From an uncultured Blautia sp. (GTDB lineage Bacteria; Bacillota; Clostridia; Lachnospirales; Lachnospiraceae): DNA of 64,000 nucleotides. A model generated the notes under the pieces. That model saw only the letters and a program-made list of their open reading frames with translations. It was not told the DNA's origin and did no database searches. Numbering within the stretch: the stretch's first letter is position 1; each line of letters opens with the position of its first letter. Below are positions 34,339 to 42,036 of this stretch, in pieces. A program made the translations under genes and the position numbers. The stretch spans positions 62,001-126,000 of the forward strand of contig NZ_CANTKB010000005.1 of assembly GCF_947654165.1 (NCBI RefSeq). Direction: 5' to 3'.

Positions 34339-35436
34339 ATGAAAATAGAAGGTCAAGTACGGATCCCTTCCGGATGTGCCATTGCAGCTATGATTTCCAA
34401 AGAGGGAAACAGAATGTCCGGGGAAACCATCACCAATGCTATGAAACCCATGCATGACCGGTCCAATGGTCTTGGGGGCGGATTTGCAGGTTACGGAATT
34501 TATCCGGAGTATAAAGACTTTTATGCATTTCATATGTTTTTTGACAGCAGGGCTACCAGAAAAGAATGTGAGGCATTCTTAAAGGAGCGATTTGAAATCG
34601 TACAGTCGGAGATCATTCCTACCCGCAAAATACCGGAGATCACAGATGAACCCATTATTTGGAGATACTTTGTGGCACCGTTAAAGTCTCTTCTGACCTC
34701 CATGCAGTTGGATGAAAAGGAATATGTGGTACGTACCGTGATGAAGATTAATACCGAGATGCCGGGAGCTTATGTCTTCTCCAGCGGAAAAAACATGGGA
34801 ACCTTCAAAGCAGTGGGATATCCGGAAGACATTGGTGTTTTTTATAAATTAGACGAATACCAGGGATATTCCTGGACTGCTCACGGCCGTTATCCTACCA
34901 ATACTCCGGGCTGGTGGGGAGGTGCACATCCCTTTACTCTTCTGGACTCTTCTGTTGTACATAACGGAGAGATTTCTTCTTATGATGCCAACCGCCGATT
35001 CATGGAAATGTTCGGATATAAGTGCACGCTTCAAACAGATACGGAAGTCATTACGTATATTTTAGATTACCTGCTCCGCAGGCAGGGTCTGACTCTCGGA
35101 GAAGCTGCCAGTGTCATTGCTGCCCCGTTTTGGAGCACCATTGCATCAAAAACAGATCTTGCAGATCAGAAAAAGCACACCTATTTAAGAACCATGTTTC
35201 CAAGCCTTCTGATCACCGGACCTTTTTCCATTGTGTTTGGCTTTAACGGCGGACTGATGGCACTCAATGACCGACTGAAGCTTCGCTCCATGGTCGTAGG
35301 TGAAAAAGAGGATATGGTTTATATTGCCAGTGAAGAAACGGCCATCCGTGCCATGGAACCGGATGCGGAAAATATCTGGGCTCCTGCCGGGGGAGAACCG
35401 GTTATTGTAACAGTAAAGGAAGGTGTTTTCGTATGA
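34339..35436 (+). CDS. gltB: Glutamate synthase, glutaminase (class II amidotransferase) subunit
   Basis: A 365-residue stand-alone version of the N-terminal domain of GltB, which releases ammonia from glutamine. The likely nucleophile is Cys13 (RIPSGCAIAAMI), exposed after removal of a 12-residue leader. Other class II features are the WTAHGRYPTNTPGWWGGAHP segment and VVHNGEISSYDANR. The start has AAGGAAGG upstream. It overlaps the next gene by 4 nt. Together with the next two genes it makes a split glutamate synthase like those of archaea and some clostridia. Confidence 0.88.
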   Translation: MKIEGQVRIPSGCAIAAMISKEGNRMSGETITNAMKPMHDRSNGLGGGFAGYGIYPEYKDFYAFHMFFDSRATRKECEAFLKERFEIVQSEIIPTRKIPEITDEPIIWRYFVAPLKSLLTSMQLDEKEYVVRTVMKINTEMPGAYVFSSGKNMGTFKAVGYPEDIGVFYKLDEYQGYSWTAHGRYPTNTPGWWGGAHPFTLLDSSVVHNGEISSYDANRRFMEMFGYKCTLQTDTEVITYILDYLLRRQGLTLGEAASVIAAPFWSTIASKTDLADQKKHTYLRTMFPSLLITGPFSIVFGFNGGLMALNDRLKLRSMVVGEKEDMVYIASEETAIRAMEPDAENIWAPAGGEPVIVTVKEGVFV

Positions 35437-36938
35437 GTATTGCATTTATCTACCCTGAATTTGAAGTGATTCGAAATGAAAGCCGCTGCATTTCCTGCCG
35501 TATCTGCGAGCAGCAATGTGCCAATGACGTACATTCTTACAATAGTGAGACAAAACGAATGGAATGTGACGAAAGTAAATGTGTAAACTGCCACCGATGT
35601 GTTTCCTTCTGCCCTACCAGAGCCTTAAAGATCACCAGAAGCAACTGCTCTTTCCGTGAAAATGCCAACTGGTCAGAAGCCACCATGAAAGAAATCTATA
35701 AACAAGCCAACAGCGGCGGTGTTCTGCTCTCTTCCATGGGAAATCCAAACCCTCTTCCCGTTTATTGGGACCGTATTTTAATCAATGCTTCTCAGGTGAC
35801 AAATCCTCCCATTGACCCTTTGCGGGAACCTATGGAGACCAGAGTTTATCTGGGAAAAAAGCCAGAGCAGGTACATCGGCTGTCAGACGGAACTTTAGAC
35901 TGCGAACTTCCTCCGCAGCTGGAACTTTCTATGCCGGTCATGTTCTCTGCCATGAGCTATGGCTCCATCAGCTACAATGCACATAAATCTCTGGCACTTG
36001 CAGCAACAGAACTGGGAATTCTTTATAACACCGGAGAAGGGGGACTTCACGAAGATTTTTATTGTTATGGGGAAAATACCATTGTCCAGGTGGCATCCGG
36101 ACGCTTTGGTGTCCATGAGGAGTATTTAAACGCAGGAGCAGGCATTGAGATCAAAATGGGACAGGGAGCTAAACCGGGGATTGGAGGACATCTCCCAGGA
36201 GCCAAGATCGTAGGAGACGTATCCCGCACCCGAATGATTCCGGAAGGCTCTGATGCCATCTCCCCGGCACCTCACCATGATATCTATTCCATCGAAGATC
36301 TGCGGCAGCTGGTCTATTCCCTGAAGGAAGCTACCGAATATAAAAAACCAATTATCGTAAAGGTTGCAGCCGTCCACAATATTGCAGCCATTGCCAGTGG
36401 AATCGCACGCAGCGGTGCAGACATCATTGCCATTGACGGATTTCGGGGCGGTACTGGTGCAGCACCTACCAAGATCCGTGACAATGTGGGCATTCCTGTG
36501 GAACTTGCCCTGGCGGCAGTGGATCAGCGGCTTCGTGATGAAGGGATCCGCAACCATGTTTCTCTTGTGGTAGGAGGAAGCATCCGCAGTGCTTCGGATG
36601 TGGTGAAGGCCATTGCCCTTGGAGCCGACGCCTGTTATGTTGCTACAGCCGCACTTCTGGCTCTGGGATGCCATCTCTGCCGCACCTGCCAGAGCGGTAA
36701 ATGCAACTGGGGAATTGCCACACAGCGTCCGGAACTTGTGAAAAGGCTAAACCCGGAAATCGGAAGCCAGCGTCTTGTGAATCTGATGACTGCATGGAAA
36801 CATGAGATCAAAGAGCTCATGGGCGGCATGGGAATTAACTCCATTGAAGCTCTCCGGGGCAATCGTCTCATGCTCCGTGGAATCGGACTGAACGAAAAAG
36901 AACTGGAAATCCTTGGAATTTCCCATGCCGGAGAATAA
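35433..36938 (+). CDS. gltB: Glutamate synthase, FMN-binding subunit with N-terminal ferredoxin domain
   Basis: 501 residues. The first 75 hold two 4Fe-4S motifs (CISCRICEQQC, then CVNCHRCVSFCP). The rest is the FMN/glutamate-synthase core with AMSYGSISYNAHKSLALAA, GEGGLHEDFY, IKMGQGAKPGIGGHLPG, GADIIAIDGFRGGTGAAP, and a cysteine cluster (CHLCRTCQSGKC) for its own iron-sulfur centre. It converts 2-oxoglutarate plus ammonia to glutamate. No NAD(P)H-oxidising GltD is nearby, so ferredoxin or another donor may feed the attached clusters. Confidence 0.9.
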   Translation: MSIAFIYPEFEVIRNESRCISCRICEQQCANDVHSYNSETKRMECDESKCVNCHRCVSFCPTRALKITRSNCSFRENANWSEATMKEIYKQANSGGVLLSSMGNPNPLPVYWDRILINASQVTNPPIDPLREPMETRVYLGKKPEQVHRLSDGTLDCELPPQLELSMPVMFSAMSYGSISYNAHKSLALAATELGILYNTGEGGLHEDFYCYGENTIVQVASGRFGVHEEYLNAGAGIEIKMGQGAKPGIGGHLPGAKIVGDVSRTRMIPEGSDAISPAPHHDIYSIEDLRQLVYSLKEATEYKKPIIVKVAAVHNIAAIASGIARSGADIIAIDGFRGGTGAAPTKIRDNVGIPVELALAAVDQRLRDEGIRNHVSLVVGGSIRSASDVVKAIALGADACYVATAALLALGCHLCRTCQSGKCNWGIATQRPELVKRLNPEIGSQRLVNLMTAWKHEIKELMGGMGINSIEALRGNRLMLRGIGLNEKELEILGISHAGE

Positions 36939-36975
36939 AATACTATATCATTTTATCAAGGAGATGTGTTATACT

Positions 36976-37698
36976 ATGAAAGTGATTGATGCTGCTGCTT
37001 TAGATTATAAAACCTTAAATGAAGCCTTGCGACAACCGGAACACGATTATGTGATCAATGGCTGCTGCGGTCAGCGCTTCATCGGAGCCGGAATGTCTGA
37101 GAGGGATATTACGATCAACGGCATTTCCGGCAATGCTCTCGGTGCATACCTAAACAATGCCCGCATTACCGTAAATGCCAATGCACAGGATGCTGTAGGC
37201 GATACCATGAATGCAGGAAAGATTCTGATTCATGGCAGTATCGGAGACGCAGCCGGGTATGCCATGAGAGGCGGCAAGATATATGTCCGTGACCATGCCG
37301 GCTACCGGGCAGGAATTCATATGAAAGCATACAAAGATAAGGTTCCTGTGATGATCATCGGCGGATGTGCAGGTAGTTTTCTGGGAGAATACCAGGCCGG
37401 TGGCATCCTTGTGGTATTAGGCTTACAGACGGATCAGCGTCCCATCGTCGGAAATTTCCCCTGCACAGGTATGCACGGCGGAAAGCTGTTCCTGAGAGGA
37501 GACTGCAAAAATCTGAAATTTCCTCCTCAGGTTACGGCAAACCTTGCTTCTTCTGAAGACCTGCAGGAAATTATGGAGGACTTGAAGGAATATTGCAGTG
37601 ATTTCCACTATGATCTGGAAACGATTCTCTCTTCTCCTTTTACCCTGGTCACACCGGACAGCAAAAATCCATATAAACAGATGTATGTAGCAAATTAA
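36976..37698 (+). CDS. gltB: Glutamate synthase, GXGXG (alpha) domain subunit
   Basis: A 240-residue stand-alone copy of the C-terminal beta-helix domain of GltB. Repeats such as GAGMSERDITINGISGNALG, NAQDAVGDTMNAGKI, GDAAGYAMRGGKIY and GGCAGSFLGEYQAGGI build the right-handed helix that bridges the amidotransferase and FMN parts. The start at 36976 (AAGGAG 12 nt upstream) fits MKVIDAAALDYKTL; an ATG four codons earlier touches that site. It is followed by glnA after 18 nt. Confidence 0.88.
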   Translation: MKVIDAAALDYKTLNEALRQPEHDYVINGCCGQRFIGAGMSERDITINGISGNALGAYLNNARITVNANAQDAVGDTMNAGKILIHGSIGDAAGYAMRGGKIYVRDHAGYRAGIHMKAYKDKVPVMIIGGCAGSFLGEYQAGGILVVLGLQTDQRPIVGNFPCTGMHGGKLFLRGDCKNLKFPPQVTANLASSEDLQEIMEDLKEYCSDFHYDLETILSSPFTLVTPDSKNPYKQMYVAN

Positions 37699-37716
37699 CA
37701 AGAAAGAGGTTGAGCT

Positions 37717-38928
37717 ATGAAATATTCTCAGCAAGAAATTATGCAATACGTTCAGGAAGAGGATGTAAAATTTATCCGTCTGGCCTTCTGTGATGTATTT
37801 GGAAAACAGAAAAACATATCCATCATGCCGGATGAACTTCCAAGAGCTTTTACCTATGGCATTGCCATTGATGCATCCGCTATTGACGGTTTTGGTGATG
37901 AAACCCATTCGGATCTGTTTCTCCACCCCGAGCCGGACACTCTGATGCCTCTGCCCTGGAGACCGGAAGAAGGCAGTGTGGTACGGATGTTCTGTAACAT
38001 CACCTATCCCGATGGAACTCCTTTTGCGTATGATACCCGTAGGATTCTGAAAAAAGCCATTGAGGCTGCCTCCGCAGAAGGACTGCAGTTCTATTTTGGT
38101 ACCGAACAGGAATTTTATCTCTTCCGGTTGGACGATCATGGTGAACCCACGAAGATTCCCTATGATCATGCGGGATACATGGATATAGCACCAGAGGATA
38201 AAGGAGAAAATATTCGAAGAGAGATCTGTCTGACACTGGAACAAATGGGAATCCGTCCGGAAAGCTCCCACCACGAACAGGGACCGGGGCAAAACGAGAT
38301 TGATTTTCGTTACTCGGATCCCCTGACAGCGGCTGACAATGCAATGACCTTCCAGACCGTAGTAAAGGCAGTTGCCTTGCGAAACGGTCTCTACGCTGAT
38401 TTCAGTCCAAAGCCCCTTTGCCATCAACCGGGAAACGGATTTCACATCAACATCTCTGTTAAATCTGCTTATGAGCAGGATTACATGGATAACATGATCG
38501 CAGGGATCCTGGATAAAATACCGGAAATAACCCTGTTTTTGAATCCTCTTGAGAATTCTTATGAACGATTTGGACAGGATAAGGCACCCCGCTATATCTC
38601 CTGGTCCTGCCAGAACCGCTCTCAGCTTGTCCGGGTTCCTGCAGCACTGGGCGAATACCGTCGTGCAGAACTGCGTTCTCCGGATCCAGCGGCGAATTCT
38701 TATCTTGCCTTTGCCCTGTTGATCTATGCCAGTCTGTATGGGATCAAAAAGAACCTGGAACTTCCAGATCCTACAGATCTGAACTTATTTAAAGCACCCA
38801 TTGAGGTTCTTGCAAAATTCCGCCAGCTTCCCAGCAACCTTCCTGCTGCATGTCAGGAGGCCAAAAGCAGCAGTTTTATAAAAAACTGTATTCCGGAAGC
38901 CATCATAGAACTTTATTGCAATCGGTAA
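37717..38928 (+). CDS. glnA: Glutamine synthetase, type I-like
   Basis: Glutamine from glutamate, ammonium and ATP. The 403-residue protein is somewhat short for GSI (about 440-470). Active-site motifs are present: FGTEQEFYLF, SSHHEQGPGQNEIDF, PGNGFHINISV and RRAELRSPDPAANSYL. The residue where GlnE would adenylylate Tyr is Phe (DLNLFKAP), as expected outside Proteobacteria. It follows the split glutamate synthase, giving a complete GS-GOGAT set, and precedes the ANTAR regulator by 33 nt. The window thus encodes two glutamine synthetases in divergent operons. Confidence 0.9.
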   Translation: MKYSQQEIMQYVQEEDVKFIRLAFCDVFGKQKNISIMPDELPRAFTYGIAIDASAIDGFGDETHSDLFLHPEPDTLMPLPWRPEEGSVVRMFCNITYPDGTPFAYDTRRILKKAIEAASAEGLQFYFGTEQEFYLFRLDDHGEPTKIPYDHAGYMDIAPEDKGENIRREICLTLEQMGIRPESSHHEQGPGQNEIDFRYSDPLTAADNAMTFQTVVKAVALRNGLYADFSPKPLCHQPGNGFHINISVKSAYEQDYMDNMIAGILDKIPEITLFLNPLENSYERFGQDKAPRYISWSCQNRSQLVRVPAALGEYRRAELRSPDPAANSYLAFALLIYASLYGIKKNLELPDPTDLNLFKAPIEVLAKFRQLPSNLPAACQEAKSSSFIKNCIPEAIIELYCNR

Positions 38929-38961
38929 GCGTAAGAGAAATCAAAAAGGAGGGGGAACAAA

Positions 38962-39546
38962 ATGAGTTTAAAAGAACGCATTTACAGTATCTTACTTGTA
39001 TCATCAAGCGATAGCTTTACCTCTGCCTTTACCGGTTTTCTTCCACCATCCAGATACGGTCTGCTTCACAGAGTTTCCAGTGTCAGTGCTGCCAAAAGAA
39101 TCCTGATGGAAAATACGTTTGATTTTGTTATCATTAACTCTCCGCTCACAGATGAAAGCGGTGTTCGCTTTGCCATTGATACCTGTGCCGGAAAATCCTG
39201 TGCTGTTCTTTTGCTGGTAAAACGGGAGCTGCATAATGAGATTCATGATAAAGTGGTGGAATATGGTGTATTCACACTGCCAAAGCCCACCTCAAAACCA
39301 ACCTTGATCCAGGCACTGGGATGGATGGAAAGTGCCAGAGAACGCCTTCGGCACTTTGAAAAAAAGTCCATATCCATTGATGAAAAAATGGCTGAGATCC
39401 GCCTGGTAAACAGGGCAAAATGGCTGTTGATCAGCGAGCTGAAAATGAGCGAGCCGGATGCTCACCGCTACATAGAAAAGCAGGCCATGAACCGTTGTGT
39501 CTCCAAACGGATTGTAGCAGAGGAAATTATCAAAACCTACTCTTAA
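38962..39546 (+). CDS. ANTAR-domain RNA-binding regulator with degenerate receiver
   Basis: A 194-residue protein. Residues about 8-120 form a receiver-like domain (YSILLVSSSDSFTSAF), but the phospho-acceptor position is Asn59 (DFVIINSPL) and the acidic pair is not conserved; Lys108 is kept. Residues about 139-194 form an ANTAR helical domain (MAEIRLVNRAKWLLISE, MSEPDAHRYIEKQAM). ANTAR domains bind paired hexaloop RNA stems and prevent termination. Such stems occur in the leaders of its own operon and of the divergent glnN operon. No sensor kinase is adjacent; control by direct contact with a nitrogen protein is possible. GGAGG precedes the ATG. Confidence 0.88.
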   Translation: MSLKERIYSILLVSSSDSFTSAFTGFLPPSRYGLLHRVSSVSAAKRILMENTFDFVIINSPLTDESGVRFAIDTCAGKSCAVLLLVKRELHNEIHDKVVEYGVFTLPKPTSKPTLIQALGWMESARERLRHFEKKSISIDEKMAEIRLVNRAKWLLISELKMSEPDAHRYIEKQAMNRCVSKRIVAEEIIKTYS

Positions 39547-39556
39547 ACATAAAAAG

Positions 39557-39620
39557 AGAACATTTCACAGAATACATCCTATGATGAATGCTTTGTTTCC
39601 GTGAAATGTTCTTTATTTTT
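39557..39620. terminator. Terminator between the ANTAR gene and the polyol dehydrogenase
   Basis: A 12-bp perfect stem (AGAACATTTCAC 39557-39568, GTGAAATGTTCT 39601-39612) with a T-rich run on the plus side and TCTTTTT on the minus side, serving both converging units. The loop is long (32 nt). Confidence 0.8.
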
Positions 39621-39634
39621 CAGCCTTTTAAAAA

Positions 39635-40684
39635 TTATTCTCCAATCTTGATCACAGCTTTTACAATATCAGCCTTATTATTCACACTGTAGTCCATAGC
39701 CTTCTGTGCCTCATCTAAAGAAAAGATATCTGTCACAATTCCTTTTAAATTCACTTTTCCGGAGGCTACTGCATCAATGGCCATAGGATAAATATGACGG
39801 TAGCGGAAAACAGTCTTAAAGGTCAGTTCTTTGTCCAGTGCAAGACTCATAGGAAGGGTTACTTCTCCTGATTTACTGTATCCTACCAACACAATGACGG
39901 AACCTTTTTTGGCGATCTGGATTGCCTGTCTTGTGGTAATCTCTGTACCGGCTGTCTCAATAACCAGATCCGTTCCTTTTCCTCCGGTCAGTTCTTTTAC
40001 CCTCTCCGGAACATTTTCCTTGGCACCGTTGATCACACCGGAAGCACCTAACTCCATTGCTTTTTCCAGACGTTTTTCCATGATATCTACCACATAAACC
40101 TCAGATACGCCTCTGGCTTTTAATGCCATCATAGATACCAGTCCAATACATCCGGCTCCCATGACCACAGCCTTTTGTCCCAGATGTGCATCTCCCTGAA
40201 TGGCTGCATGAAAACCAACAGCTAACGGCTCAATCAATGCACCTTCCAGGGTACTGACATTGTCTGGAAGCTTAAAGCATAAATCTGCTTCATGGGCAAC
40301 ATACTCCTGGAATACACCATCTACCGGAGGTGTTGCAAAAAAAACAACATCCGGACAGAGATTGTATTTGCCCTCCTTACAGAATTCACAATGTCCGCAG
40401 GTTTTGCCAGGCTCCAGAGCAACACGGTCTCCCACCTGTAAATGTCTGACCTTCTCTCCTACCTCTACAACGGTACCTCCCGGTTCATGCCCCAGCACAA
40501 AAGGTGGTTCCACCACATAGTCACCAATAGCACCTGTCTCGTAGTAATGCAGATCCGAACCGCAGATACCCACATATTCCAGTTTGACTAAAACTTCATT
40601 TTCCTTGGGATGTGGAATCTCTCTCTGTTCAAAGCCCATTTTTCCCACACCGTTCATGACTGCTACTTTCATTTTACCTTCCAT
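39635..40684 (-). CDS. Zinc-dependent polyol dehydrogenase (sorbitol/xylitol type)
   Basis: A 349-residue medium-chain dehydrogenase of the L-iditol/xylitol 2-dehydrogenase group. The catalytic zinc site is GICGSDLHYYETG with GHEPGG, and the structural zinc site has four cysteines (CGHCEFCKEGKYNLC). The Rossmann loop is VMGAGCIGLVS and VVDIMEKR favours NAD. It probably oxidises a sugar alcohol to a ketose, but the substrate is not readable from sequence. GGAGG lies 8 nt before the start. Its promoter carries the same operator-like motif as that of the ROK repressor gene upstream. Confidence 0.88.
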   Translation of the reverse strand: MEGKMKVAVMNGVGKMGFEQREIPHPKENEVLVKLEYVGICGSDLHYYETGAIGDYVVEPPFVLGHEPGGTVVEVGEKVRHLQVGDRVALEPGKTCGHCEFCKEGKYNLCPDVVFFATPPVDGVFQEYVAHEADLCFKLPDNVSTLEGALIEPLAVGFHAAIQGDAHLGQKAVVMGAGCIGLVSMMALKARGVSEVYVVDIMEKRLEKAMELGASGVINGAKENVPERVKELTGGKGTDLVIETAGTEITTRQAIQIAKKGSVIVLVGYSKSGEVTLPMSLALDKELTFKTVFRYRHIYPMAIDAVASGKVNLKGIVTDIFSLDEAQKAMDYSVNNKADIVKAVIKIGE

Positions 40685-40713
40685 GAAATTGTCCTCCGTT
40701 CATTTAAAAAGAT

Positions 40714-40772
40714 ACTTTATTAAATAGTTTAAATATGTATTTTATAATAAACTCAAAACGTTTTTTTGTCAA
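40714..40772 (-). promoter_or_regulatory. Polyol dehydrogenase promoter and ROK operator candidate
   Basis: Minus strand: TTGACA (40772-40767), 17 bp, TATTAT (40749-40744). Downstream, ACTTTATTAAATAGT (40714-40728 on the plus strand) matches 11 bases of the palindrome at the ROK gene promoter. Confidence 0.7.
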
Positions 40773-40798
40773 TGGAATCTTCTTATTTTTCATCATTT

Positions 40799-41926
40799 TT
40801 AAATCTGTTCTACAAAAGTTTCTATCACATACTGTGCTGCTCCTAAAGCAGCTGCTCCTGTTTTGTATCGGCAGGGATGCACATAAGAACCATCTTCCAA
40901 AAAGGTGCTTCGGGCAGATACTTTCTGGCGGATCTCCCGGATATATTCTTCCAGGTAACTGCCCACATATCCGCCTAAGACCACATCACAATCCAATACC
41001 ATATGAATGTTATTGATCGCAATAGCCAGATACGTGATATATTGTTCCCATTCTGCTGTATATGCCGATTTTCCCTGTTTTAGTCCTTCAAAAAAGTCTT
41101 CCAGTTTTCCTCCTGCCATTTTTGCCAGACGTTCTGCTGTACAGTAGGAATCCAGACACCCCTGCTTTTTGCAATAACAGGGCAGACCGTCCGGAACAAT
41201 CGTCATATGTCCCACTTCCCCACAACGGAATTGTTTTCCGTATACCAGTTTTCCCTCTGTGAAAACAGAGCCGCCCACTGTATTACTTAGAGAAAAATAG
41301 AAAAAGCTTTTTTCTTCGCCTTCTTGCATTCCTTCTGCATAGGCTCCTGCATTTGCATCGTTTAAAAACATACAGGGATAGGAAAATGCACTGGCTACCT
41401 CATCAAAAGACAGAGTATCTATATTCAGCACATGAGAACTGGTCACTTCCTTTTGCTCCAGATCAACGATGCCCGGGATTGAGATCCCTATACCCAGTAG
41501 GTTCTTTTGCTCTGCCGGACTGTCTTCTAAAAATAATTCCAGTTTTTCATTAACCCCCTTAAAATATTCCCGGGTATTCTGAAACGGATCATATATTCTT
41601 TCATACTTTAAAATTTCTCCGGTAACATTTGTAAGCAAAAGACCAATGTGGTTTCTGGTAATATCAATACCGACTGCCATTACGGCATTTTCATACACGG
41701 ACAGTGCCTTTGCTTTTCTTCCCCCTGTGGATTCTAATTCGCCCTTTTCTTCGATCAAACCCATTTCCAACAACTCTTTTGTATTTTGTGTTACTGTAGG
41801 AAGACTGAGATTCAATTCATATGCAAGATCTGGATTTGACAGAATTCCGCCTTTTCTCAGACGACGATAGATGCGATTTCTGTTTCTTTTTTTTACTTCT
41901 TTGTTTGTTATTTTCTTATTTGCCAT
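40799..41926 (-). CDS. ROK-family transcriptional repressor (XylR/NagC-like)
   Basis: 375 residues: an N-terminal winged helix (KKRNRNRIYRRLRKGGILS, then LSLPTVTQNTKELLEMGLI), followed by an ASKHA sugar-kinase-like domain. The latter has an ATP-fold strand (AVGIDITRNHIGLLL) and the ROK zinc motif C-x-C-x4-GC-x4-C (LPCYCKKQGCLDSYC). A sugar or sugar alcohol is the expected effector. It lies just upstream of the polyol dehydrogenase in the same direction, and both promoters share ACTTTATTAAA, so it likely represses itself and that gene. Confidence 0.88.
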   Translation of the reverse strand: MANKKITNKEVKKRNRNRIYRRLRKGGILSNPDLAYELNLSLPTVTQNTKELLEMGLIEEKGELESTGGRKAKALSVYENAVMAVGIDITRNHIGLLLTNVTGEILKYERIYDPFQNTREYFKGVNEKLELFLEDSPAEQKNLLGIGISIPGIVDLEQKEVTSSHVLNIDTLSFDEVASAFSYPCMFLNDANAGAYAEGMQEGEEKSFFYFSLSNTVGGSVFTEGKLVYGKQFRCGEVGHMTIVPDGLPCYCKKQGCLDSYCTAERLAKMAGGKLEDFFEGLKQGKSAYTAEWEQYITYLAIAINNIHMVLDCDVVLGGYVGSYLEEYIREIRQKVSARSTFLEDGSYVHPCRYKTGAAALGAAQYVIETFVEQI

Positions 41927-41942
41927 GTTTCCTCCGAAAATT

Positions 41943-41992
41943 ACTTTATTAAAGTATTTTATTAGTATACCATTCTATGGTTCATATTACAA
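41943..41992 (-). promoter_or_regulatory. ROK gene promoter with palindromic operator candidate
   Basis: Minus strand: TTGTAA (41992-41987), 17 bp, TATACT (41969-41964). Just downstream is the perfect palindrome ACTTTATTAAAGT (41943-41955), placed for autorepression. Confidence 0.7.
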
Positions 41993-42036
41993 ACTTCTGT
42001 ACATAAATTTTATAGAATATGTTTTAGGAGTCTTTT

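Noticed and set aside
37423..38445. A 340-codon minus-strand frame opposite the GXGXG and glnA genes.
   Set aside because: It is a shadow of two conserved plus-strand genes and resembles no protein.
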